8,418 nucleotides of DNA from assembly GCA_021826605.1 (NCBI GenBank), contig JAKAZF010000092.1:1-8418 (forward strand), written 5' to 3'. The translations under genes were made by a program, and so were the position numbers. This stretch comes from Planctomycetota bacterium (GTDB lineage: Bacteria > Planctomycetota > Phycisphaerae > WQYP01). Within the stretch, counting starts at the first letter, position 1, and each line of letters begins with the position of its first letter. Shown here piece by piece: positions 1 to 5,467 of the stretch. The notes under the pieces were generated by a model. That model did no database searches, was not told where the DNA came from, and saw nothing but the letters and a program-made list of their open reading frames with translations.

Positions 1-47
1 GAAACGGCAACTGCCCCAACTAAAACATTTAATGGCCAACGTATCAT
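1..47 (-). CDS. Start of a probably exported protein (partial, runs off the window)
   Basis: An ATG at 47-45 (minus strand) opens a frame that stays open to the window edge and encodes MIRWPLNVLVGAVAV. A GGAG Shine-Dalgarno core lies at 57-54, six bases before the ATG. A short N-terminus with one Arg followed by a hydrophobic run looks like the start of a signal peptide or membrane anchor, but only 15 codons are visible. It starts 65 bases after the stop of the pectinesterase/polygalacturonase gene on the same strand, so it is plausibly the next gene of the same operon and perhaps another exported pectin-related protein. Its function cannot be told from this fragment. The start call is supported by the ribosome site and spacing; family assignment is not possible. 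Confidence 0.55.
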   Translation of the reverse strand, partial: MIRWPLNVLVGAVAV

Positions 48-112
48 AGATTTCTCCGGATAATTAAAACACGGTAATGAATTCTGGATTCTCGCTTATG
101 GTTTCGTCGCTT

Positions 113-2395
113 TCATTTGTTTATTTTCGCATTGTGCGCCATGATCTGCGGCCCTTTTCCGGCTGTTATCCGGCAGCTCCGCATGGTGATGTCCGCATTG
201 ACAATGTGCATTCCCGCCGCTGCCGCGATGTCTACATGACGCAGGTAAAAATCAGTGATCGGCATTTCGGGACGACCTACAATAAACGCCGCCGTGGCCG
301 CGCCGGTAGCTGTAATATCCGCAATGTGAATGTGCCGCCAGCGCGGCGTCGTGGCGATGACCGACAGACCTTTTGCCGCCAACGCTCGTTGCGGAATCGA
401 ATAGGCCCAGGGCGAAGTATTGTTGTAATAACTGCTGACCAGAATCGGTATATCCACATTTTTCATGGTCAGATTGCTGTAGGATAAATCATCAACCAGA
501 CCGCCATTATGAATATCCGCCTTGAGTCGCACGCCCGCCTGCGTGCCGTCAAACGTGCAATCACGCACCGTCAGGTTGGTTAGGCCGCCGCTGGTTCCGC
601 TGCCCACACTCATACCGTGGCCATGGAAGAATCGGCAATTTTCGACCAGATAATTTTCGCTCGCCGGGTGCAATAGATGCGCTTTGCCACCGGCTTTGAT
701 CGCGATGCAGTCATCGCCTTCATTAAAGGTGCACCCTTGAATCAGATAATTGCGCCCCGATGGATCCATTCCATCGGTATTCGGCGAATGGATCGGCGCT
801 TGAATATCAATCCCTTTCACAACCACATCATCACACCCGCCGGTCACCAAATTACACATCGGAGAATTTAACAGTGTAATATTTAGCACCAGCACATGAT
901 GACAGTGATCCAGCAATACCAGATACGGTCGATGCGGCAATTTATCCGCCGCCAGTGAGGGCGCTCCGCCGGGCTTGGATTTTTTATACGCATTCCACCA
1001 GGGCGCTCCCTGGCCATCAATAGTTCCGTGGCCGGTGATGGCGATATTATCGCAGCCTATGGCGGTGATACAGTTTTGATACCGATGATGAAAAATGGGG
1101 TAATCGGAAAATGTGTTACTCATCAGCAACACCGCCCCGGCAGTCAGATGCAGATTCATATTGCTTGCCAGCGTAATGGGGCCGGTTAGGAATTTCCCCT
1201 TTGGAATCAATACTTCCCCGCCCCCGGCCAGCGCACACGCATGGATCGCTTTTTGAATGGCCGCCGTGTTGAGCGTTGTGCCGTTTCCCACAGCACCAAA
1301 GGCTGTAATATTAAAGCGACGCTTGGGAAACTGCGGCGGAAAATCCGTGAGATAATCCGGAATCAGGTGCAACTGCACCACACGTTCCGGATTCCATGAA
1401 CGCTTTCCGGATAACACATAGCGCGGCGTAAGCCTATTGGCGGCAGCGGCGGAAAGCGGCCGCAACCAAGAGATGCGTGCCTGCGGCATCGAGCCGGGGC
1501 CGGCGTTTGCATATTCGGAAAAACGCGTCGTTTTAATATCACGTTTATTGCCGTCCCAGACAATCCACCCGCGCGGGTTAATACCGCTGCCCATCCAGGA
1601 ATGCTTGAAGATCACATTGGCATACAGCCCCCAGGGTCGACCCAGAAACACCCGACCCGGTGCGGTGCTGGTGATGATGCGACATCGGTTAAAGACAAAT
1701 CCGAACTTTTGAGCCTGGGGAGTTTTGGCGGCGGTAATATAGCCGTGGCCCAGCGAATGAATCAGACACCGATTAAAATAGGCACTCCCGGCTCCAAAGA
1801 TATAGTCCGTGGAACCGGTCACGGTGCAGTTCTCAAAATAATCCCGCCCCGCGTTGATTAAAAGCGTATCCTGCCAACTGGTGAAATGGCAATTTTCAAA
1901 TACATCGTGCGTGCCGTCCAGCCGCACCGCCAACGCCTGCCCATTCATTCGGGTATAGCCTTGGCCGCCCTGCCCGCCGTCATTGACGAAGGTAATGTTT
2001 ATCGCGGAAAAGTTATTTTCCCGGATTCGCGCAGTGCTGGTATTCCACATGCCAAGCGGCTTTCCATCCGGTGCTTTGTCATAGGCGATAAGAGAATACG
2101 CAATAATTGTGTTGGCGGGATCTTCGCCCACCAGTGAAATGGGCGGCAAATTCGCCGGAATATTAATTCGTTCATGATAAATGCCGGGATGAACGAGAAT
2201 TGTAACCGGCGTTTTGCTGTCCGCCTTAACCGAATCAATCGCCTGCTGAATCGTACCCATATCGCCGGGATTGTTCGGTGCCACCACCAGCACCTTGCCG
2301 GGCACAGCGGCTCCGATGGCACCGGACGCCGCCAAGAGCATCACCGCAGCAGCCGCAGCAATTGAAGAAAATATTTTTCCAGCAGTTTTACGCAA
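113..2395 (-). CDS. Secreted bifunctional pectinesterase (CE8) - polygalacturonase (GH28) fusion
   Basis: The 760-residue protein starts with a Sec-type signal peptide (MRKTAGK, then an Ala/Leu-rich core, likely cut near residues 28-30). Residues about 34-345 form a carbohydrate esterase family 8 domain, which de-methylesterifies pectin. It has GQALAVR (152-158), WQDT (174-177, Asp176 as general acid), TDYIFG (196-201, Asp197 as nucleophile) and LGRPW (251-255). Residues about 358-755 form a glycoside hydrolase family 28 beta-helix, which hydrolyses polygalacturonate. It begins with the family-typical FNITAFGAVGNG and has NTDG (539-542), the Asp pair 561-562, GHG (592-594) and RLK (623-625). 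Every catalytic motif of both families is present, so both modules are probably active. The linker is only about 15 residues. The start is a TTG supported by GGAG seven bases upstream and by the signal peptide. It lies 120 bases after the neighbouring pectinesterase, whose sequence closely resembles its CE8 module. Confidence 0.93.
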   Translation of the reverse strand: MRKTAGKIFSSIAAAAAVMLLAASGAIGAAVPGKVLVVAPNNPGDMGTIQQAIDSVKADSKTPVTILVHPGIYHERINIPANLPPISLVGEDPANTIIAYSLIAYDKAPDGKPLGMWNTSTARIRENNFSAINITFVNDGGQGGQGYTRMNGQALAVRLDGTHDVFENCHFTSWQDTLLINAGRDYFENCTVTGSTDYIFGAGSAYFNRCLIHSLGHGYITAAKTPQAQKFGFVFNRCRIITSTAPGRVFLGRPWGLYANVIFKHSWMGSGINPRGWIVWDGNKRDIKTTRFSEYANAGPGSMPQARISWLRPLSAAAANRLTPRYVLSGKRSWNPERVVQLHLIPDYLTDFPPQFPKRRFNITAFGAVGNGTTLNTAAIQKAIHACALAGGGEVLIPKGKFLTGPITLASNMNLHLTAGAVLLMSNTFSDYPIFHHRYQNCITAIGCDNIAITGHGTIDGQGAPWWNAYKKSKPGGAPSLAADKLPHRPYLVLLDHCHHVLVLNITLLNSPMCNLVTGGCDDVVVKGIDIQAPIHSPNTDGMDPSGRNYLIQGCTFNEGDDCIAIKAGGKAHLLHPASENYLVENCRFFHGHGMSVGSGTSGGLTNLTVRDCTFDGTQAGVRLKADIHNGGLVDDLSYSNLTMKNVDIPILVSSYYNNTSPWAYSIPQRALAAKGLSVIATTPRWRHIHIADITATGAATAAFIVGRPEMPITDFYLRHVDIAAAAGMHIVNADITMRSCRITAGKGPQIMAHNAKINK

Positions 2396-2402
2396 GGGTC
2401 AT

Positions 2403-2406
2403 CTCC
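2403..2406 (-). promoter_or_regulatory. Shine-Dalgarno GGAG that fixes the TTG start of the CE8-GH28 gene
   Basis: On the minus strand GGAG (2406-2403) is followed by seven bases and then TTG at 2395-2393. The ATG that lies between them (2402-2400) reads only four codons before a stop, and the next in-frame ATG would cut into the hydrophobic core of the signal peptide. The TTG start is therefore the best supported one. Confidence 0.7.
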
Positions 2407-2425
2407 AATGGAATCAAAGCCGCTA

Positions 2426-2431
2426 ATTATA
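2426..2431 (-). promoter_or_regulatory. Possible -10 box for the CE8-GH28 gene
   Basis: A perfect TATAAT lies on the minus strand at 2431-2426, in the 120-base gap between the two pectinesterase genes. It would give a leader of about 24 bases before the TTG start. No acceptable -35 box stands 16-18 bases upstream (GGGGCG is found there). This is either a weak or activator-dependent promoter or a chance match in an A/T-rich patch. Confidence 0.3.
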
Positions 2432-2507
2432 AATTTCGATGATACAGCCGCCCCCTGCCAATTTGCGGCCCGGACTTAATCGCACCGTCCCAGCGTGTCA
2501 CGTTCTA

Positions 2508-2532
2508 TTCATTACTCAGTGTTCACTACTCA
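2508..2532. repeat. Short imperfect direct repeat spanning the pectinesterase stop codon
   Basis: TTCATTACTCA (2508-2518) and TTCACTACTCA (2522-2532) differ at one base of 11 and are separated by GTG. The stop codon of the pectinesterase (2518-2516) lies in the first copy and its last residues (MSSEH) are encoded by the second. The unit looks like low-complexity intergenic sequence that has entered the 3' end of the gene. Confidence 0.4.
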
Positions 2533-3559
2533 TTGCGCGTAAGCGCACCCGCAACGCTTTAACTTGAGATTCCGGTTTCCAATGATCCGTCCCGCCCAGC
2601 ACATGCGTTACAGTCATCTTACGAGCCTGGGCTTTGGTGAGTTCTGTAATCCAGGCGGGTCGCTTTCCAGCCCCCGGCCCCGAATCACCAAATTCAGCGA
2701 AGCGTGCACTTTCAGGGTTTTTCTTATCCGTCCAGTGCATCCAGCCGGACGCATTGAGAGATTTTGGCATGTAGCAATCAATAAATGAGGATGCCGCGTA
2801 AGGCCCCCATGGCCGTCCCAGCCAGGTTTCGCCCGGCTTGGTATAAGCGATAATTTTGCAGTGCGAAAAGACAAAGCCGAACGGGGCGGACTGCGGCGTG
2901 CGGGGCGCGGTAATACAGCCATAACCCAGGCAGTCAATTTTGCAGTTTCGGAAAAAGGCGGTGGCGTTGCCAAAAATAAAATCAACGGCACCGTCAATAT
3001 GACATTTGTCAAAATATTGCCGATTCTGATTCAGCAGAATCGTGTCCTGCCAGCCGATAAAATGGCAGTTGTAAAACACACACCGGTCCCCATCCACACG
3101 GATGGCCAAAGCCTGCCCGTTGTATCCATTGCCGCTGATACCGGCATCATTGGCAAAAGTGATATTGGCGGCGGAGAAATGATTGTCCTGCACCCACGTA
3201 CTTTGTGTGCTGAATGTGCCGATGGGTTTTCCATTCGGCCCTTTGTCATAGGCAATTAAGGAATCGACAAGAATCGTATTGTTAGGATCCTCCCCCAGCA
3301 AAGTAATCGGCGGCTCATGTTTTGGAAACACGACATGCTCATGATAAATCCCGGGACGAATTAAAATTGTGACCGGTGTCTTACTGTGCGATGGAATCGA
3401 CTTGATCGCGGCCGTAAGGGTCGTGAATTGGCCATGGGATTTATCGGCGGAGACAATCAGTTCTTTTCCTGCCGCGAATCCTGGCGGCCCAATCAGAGCC
3501 ATCAAACATGCGAGGTGAAGGAACCATCGCCGAAATCGACCAACATATATGAAAGCCAT
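2516..3559 (-). CDS. Secreted pectinesterase (carbohydrate esterase family 8)
   Basis: The 347-residue, single-domain pectin methylesterase removes methyl groups from homogalacturonan, releasing methanol and exposing chains for hydrolysis. The N-terminus (FRRWFLHLACLMALIG) is a Sec signal peptide with a likely cut after Ala29 or Ala30. The CE8 beta-helix covers about residues 32-337, with GQALAIR (148-154), GWQDT (169-173, Asp172), VDFIFG (192-197, nucleophile Asp193) and LGRPW (247-251). Length is normal for a bacterial member. It is closely similar along its whole length to the CE8 module of the downstream fusion gene, roughly half the residues by eye, with long shared blocks such as SLIAYDK and FGFVF, which points to tandem duplication. 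The ATG at 3559 has only a weak GGGG ribosome site eight bases upstream. A TTATAAG sequence near 3630 could be a -10 box, but no good -35 box accompanies it. Confidence 0.93.
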   Translation of the reverse strand: MAFIYVGRFRRWFLHLACLMALIGPPGFAAGKELIVSADKSHGQFTTLTAAIKSIPSHSKTPVTILIRPGIYHEHVVFPKHEPPITLLGEDPNNTILVDSLIAYDKGPNGKPIGTFSTQSTWVQDNHFSAANITFANDAGISGNGYNGQALAIRVDGDRCVFYNCHFIGWQDTILLNQNRQYFDKCHIDGAVDFIFGNATAFFRNCKIDCLGYGCITAPRTPQSAPFGFVFSHCKIIAYTKPGETWLGRPWGPYAASSFIDCYMPKSLNASGWMHWTDKKNPESARFAEFGDSGPGAGKRPAWITELTKAQARKMTVTHVLGGTDHWKPESQVKALRVRLRAMSSEH

Positions 3560-3688
3560 CTGGTTAACCCCATTGTTTCCGTAACAAAAAACTTCCCGGT
3601 GGCACGCGCGGCACCCACGCAGACGGCCTTATAACCGTCGCGCCAAAATCGGGGACGACTTGCGCCCGAGATCTCAATTCAGAGCAAG

Positions 3689-3729
3689 AAAAAGCAGGGA
3701 TGGTGGCGAAAGCCGCACCATCCCGCTGC
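3689..3729 (-). terminator. Rho-independent terminator after the prepilin-like gene
   Basis: Reading the minus strand from 3729, GGGATGGTG pairs perfectly with CACCATCCC (plus-strand arms 3716-3724 and 3697-3705). Two further C-G pairs sit inside the loop, and an outer GCA/TGC pairing is separated by a two-base bulge. Five T residues (complement of 3693-3689) follow directly. This is a textbook intrinsic terminator 42 bases after the stop codon of the prepilin-like gene. It separates that gene from the pectinesterase genes, which must then have their own promoter. Confidence 0.88.
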
Positions 3730-3770
3730 TTCCAATTTTTATCTTTGTGGCATTTTCCGACCAAAGTGCC

Positions 3771-4826
3771 TTACCATTGAGGCGCGCCGCCCTTGGAAAA
3801 TTCCAGGCGCGGCACCATGAATGTATCAAATGGTGGCGAGTTCGGATTGGTACCGGCCGTCTGGTAGGGTCCCGGATGGCTACCGCCGTAGCCGCCCAAT
3901 GGATTGGCCTGAAACGTCGTCCCATCCTGGCCCAGATTCGCGGCGCTGTCATAACAGAAGATGTTGTCATTATTTTGACCAACATAGGGATTAACTTCCC
4001 AAGCCACGTGTCCGTCGCCAAAGCCGACATTCTGGCCGTCACCGTTGTGATTGCCGGAGTTGTCGATGTAATTCCCGTAGGTATTGGAACCGGGAAGGAT
4101 GTTTAATATCCGTTGGGCGAGGGTTCCCGCTCCGTTCCCGCCTTCAGGAACCGGCGCGATATCACTGGCGACCGGAACATCCGCGCCGGCGCGCGTGGTC
4201 CACCATGCACCGGGCTGGCCATCAGCCTGCCATGGATAAGCAATTGAATAACTTTCCCCTTGACCGTTCTTATCAGGGTTGCTTTGCCCGGGAGACATAT
4301 AACTGAAACACGTATACATGGCGCTGTCGGCAGATGTGCTACCGGTGTATTCAAGTGACGGGCCAATGGAGTAGGGGCTGGAGGGGCAGATAAAACTCTT
4401 GGTGGTCATCTGCCCATTGAGCACCAAAAGCCACATGCACTGCATGGGACAGGCCACAGCCGACGAGCCGGCCGGGTTTCCCATAGCGGCGCTGGTGTAG
4501 TACATCTGCATCATGGAAGGACCGCTATTATTGACACTTACGCCAGTAACCCCCGTCGGCGCGTTATAAAACGTGCCCGAGGTGTTCCCCGGGGTGGTTG
4601 GGAAAACACCTTTATTGCTCTGGGCGTAAATTATTACCGACTGCACCAAGCTGCGCACATTAGCCGAGCAGACCGCCCGGTTGGCCAATTCCTTGGCCCG
4701 CGCCAAGGCGGGCAACAGAATCGCGATCAGCAGGGCGATAATGGAAATAACCACCAGCAACTCAATAAGGGTAAATCCCTTTTTGGCTCGCAGTGGCACC
4801 GTGGTGGGATACTTGTGGGATAGCAT
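3771..4826 (-). CDS. Prepilin-like protein with N-terminal cleavage/methylation motif and H-X10-DG motif
   Basis: The 351-residue protein has a 17-residue basic leader ending in Lys-Lys-Gly17, followed by [11 protein letters not shown]. This is the class III signal cut by prepilin peptidase between Gly17 and Phe18, with the conserved Glu22 at mature position +5. A hydrophobic helix runs to about residue 42 ([13 protein letters not shown]), after which the body should lie outside the membrane. [18 protein letters not shown] (259-276) matches the planctomycete 'H-X9-DG' signature with one extra residue: His260 and Asp271 are separated by ten. The body is rich in Gly, Asn, Ser and aromatic residues and has Cys126, Cys130, Cys147 and Cys173 that could form disulphides. 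ATG at 4826 is chosen because GGAGGA lies seven bases upstream; a longer frame from 4871 adds 15 residues without such a site. It has its own promoter, leader and terminator. The partner and exact role are unknown; a pseudopilin or surface fibre subunit is possible. Confidence 0.88.
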   Translation of the reverse strand: MLSHKYPTTVPLRAKKGFTLIELLVVISIIALLIAILLPALARAKELANRAVCSANVRSLVQSVIIYAQSNKGVFPTTPGNTSGTFYNAPTGVTGVSVNNSGPSMMQMYYTSAAMGNPAGSSAVACPMQCMWLLVLNGQMTTKSFICPSSPYSIGPSLEYTGSTSADSAMYTCFSYMSPGQSNPDKNGQGESYSIAYPWQADGQPGAWWTTRAGADVPVASDIAPVPEGGNGAGTLAQRILNILPGSNTYGNYIDNSGNHNGDGQNVGFGDGHVAWEVNPYVGQNNDNIFCYDSAANLGQDGTTFQANPLGGYGGSHPGPYQTAGTNPNSPPFDTFMVPRLEFSKGGAPQW

Positions 4827-5062
4827 GGACACATCCTCCAAAAAAATGCTACAAGTACAAAAAAAGACCAAGCTTCTTTAAGAACACAATAGTCCTGGAA
4901 ACGCACGCGCCCTTTCCAGATTCAAATTTACTTCTTCGCGCCTGACCATTGTCCAGATTCCTGAGAATCTGAACGGCTGCCCGAGCGGCTGATATGGTTA
5001 GCCGCGTGGAGCGTTCCGGCATGGGTGACACCCTGATGCACAGCGGACTTGTACGCTCAACA
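4827..5062 (-). ncRNA. Candidate structured 5' leader of the prepilin-like mRNA
   Basis: From the predicted start of transcription near 5062 to the ATG there are about 236 bases. Read on the minus strand they contain, in order: a 6-bp closing helix (5058-5053 with 5014-5009); inside it an 8-bp stem with a two-base bulge and three-base loop (5039-5019); GCGGCT with AGCCGC and a 9-base loop (5005-4985); CAGATTC with GAATCTG and a TCAG loop (4971-4954); and CTGGAAA with TTTCCAG and an 11-base loop (4919-4895). Two seven-T runs and the ribosome site follow. The helices are perfect apart from the one bulge and succeed each other without overlap. I do not recognise a known riboswitch; the c-di-GMP class I and II cores are not evident. 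A 57-codon reading frame from an ATG at 5022 (weak AGGG eight bases upstream) also crosses this region and is an alternative explanation. That the leader is a regulatory RNA is an inference. Confidence 0.4.
4834..4839 (-). promoter_or_regulatory. Strong Shine-Dalgarno GGAGGA of the prepilin-like gene
   Basis: GGAGGA (minus strand, 4839-4834) stands seven bases before the ATG at 4826-4824. It decides the start against the in-frame upstream candidate at 4871. It follows a run of seven T residues, which should leave the ribosome site unstructured. Confidence 0.85.
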
Positions 5063-5078
5063 TTTCTTACTATACAAG
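5048..5078. promoter_or_regulatory. Inverted repeat across the -10 box and start of the prepilin promoter (possible operator)
   Basis: CTTGTA (5048-5053) and TACAAG (5073-5078) are perfect inverted arms with 19 bases between them, centred at about 5063, which is the expected transcription start. The right arm overlaps the -10 box. A dimeric repressor binding here would block the promoter. Arms of six bases can arise by chance, so this is a candidate only. Confidence 0.3.
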
Positions 5079-5097
5079 ATCAAAAAGGCAATGTCAA
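5069..5097 (-). promoter_or_regulatory. Near-consensus sigma-70 type promoter for the prepilin-like gene
   Basis: On the minus strand TTGACA (5097-5092, six of six consensus bases) is followed by a 17-base spacer and TATAGT (5074-5069, five of six). Transcription would start near 5062 and run toward the prepilin-like gene. It is the only promoter in the window with both boxes and ideal spacing. Confidence 0.75.
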
Positions 5098-5222
5098 GTG
5101 AATTGTATAAAAAATCCTTGCAATTAAAATATTATTGTTGCTATTTTGTGCGCATAATTTATCGTTCTTAAGTGAACGTAGGGAATTGAGTATTAAAATC
5201 ATCGAGTTCACCATAAAATATT

Positions 5223-5254
5223 CGCATTATTGGGCCATAAAATGTGTTAATGCG
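5223..5254. promoter_or_regulatory. Inverted repeat CGCATTA-N18-TAATGCG upstream of uxaC
   Basis: Two perfect 7-base arms (5223-5229 and 5248-5254) are separated by 18 bases. The arm centres lie 25 bases apart, between two and two and a half helix turns. It could be a binding site for a dimeric regulator or a weak hairpin. No family is recognised. Confidence 0.28.
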
Positions 5255-5366
5255 GTTTATAGGCAAAAATCGGCGCGCCTGTATGCCTGCGGTCTGAAAT
5301 ATTATTGGTATTGGAATTGCCGGAGGCTACGTCCGATTTAGCGCATAAGATGTCGTCCATTTTTGC

Positions 5367-5393
5367 TTGCATATTTTACTGATTCATTATAGA
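5367..5393 (+). promoter_or_regulatory. Weak candidate promoter for uxaC
   Basis: TTGCAT (5367-5372), a 15-base spacer and TATAGA (5388-5393) form a poor sigma-70 type match; using TTGCTT at 5363 instead makes the spacer 19 bases. Both spacings are off the optimum. The start would fall near 5400, just before the 5409-5422 palindrome. Low confidence. Confidence 0.25.
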
Positions 5394-5408
5394 CTACCCT
5401 ACTATTAA

Positions 5409-5422
5409 GCGCACAGGTGCGC
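5409..5422. promoter_or_regulatory. 14-bp palindrome GCGCAC-AG-GTGCGC before uxaC (possible operator)
   Basis: Perfect 6-base arms flank an AG centre, 46 bases before the uxaC ATG and shortly after the candidate promoter. Position and symmetry suit an operator for a dimeric repressor of the uronate genes. The gene for such a regulator is not in the window. Confidence 0.35.
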
Positions 5423-5454
5423 ACGAACTTAGAGCGTGTCGTACATTTTTAATT

Positions 5455-5459
5455 GGAGG
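5455..5459 (+). promoter_or_regulatory. Shine-Dalgarno GGAGG that fixes the uxaC start
   Basis: GGAGG is followed by eight bases and then ATG at 5468. A longer frame could begin at TTG 5453, but that codon adjoins and its second residue overlaps the ribosome site, so it cannot be the start. Confidence 0.85.
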
Positions 5460-5467
5460 TTCTCACG

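Larger units (their letters stand above)
5098..5467 (+). other. A/T-rich control region upstream of uxaC, no gene seen
   Basis: About 370 bases lie between the divergent prepilin promoter and the uxaC start. The stretch is clearly richer in A and T than the genes. A 68-codon frame from a TTG at 5135 has no ribosome site and an unlikely composition (many Tyr, Cys, Trp, Arg), so I do not call it. The region contains several small inverted repeats: CGTTC/GAACG at 5163-5178, CGCATTA/TAATGCG at 5223-5254 and GCGCACAGGTGCGC at 5409-5422. It also contains a repeated CCATAAAAT at 5211-5219 and 5235-5243. It most likely holds the promoter and operators of the uronate genes. Confidence 0.5.

Noticed and set aside
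77..487. Plus-strand open frame of 136 codons
   Set aside because: It lies antisense to the GH28 part of the fusion gene, has no ribosome site, and its Arg-rich composition is typical of a shadow frame.
2401..2515. Terminator between the two pectinesterase genes
   Set aside because: No stable hairpin followed by T residues was found on the minus strand, so read-through from the first to the second gene is likely.
3660..4106. Plus-strand open frame of 148 codons
   Set aside because: It is antisense to the prepilin-like gene and covers its terminator; the prepilin motifs on the other strand show which frame is real.
4841..4890. Attenuator-like terminator in the prepilin leader (AAAGA/TCTTT stem before a T-run)
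   Set aside because: The stem has only five mostly A-T pairs and would be too weak to stop transcription.
4827..5062. Known c-di-GMP riboswitch before the prepilin-like gene
   Set aside because: The conserved core and tetraloop-receptor features of class I and the pseudoknot pattern of class II are not evident; only an unnamed structured leader can be supported.
5135..5341. 68-codon frame from TTG in the control region
   Set aside because: No ribosome site, unusual start, and a composition rich in Tyr, Trp, Cys and Arg that looks like translated A/T-rich non-coding DNA.
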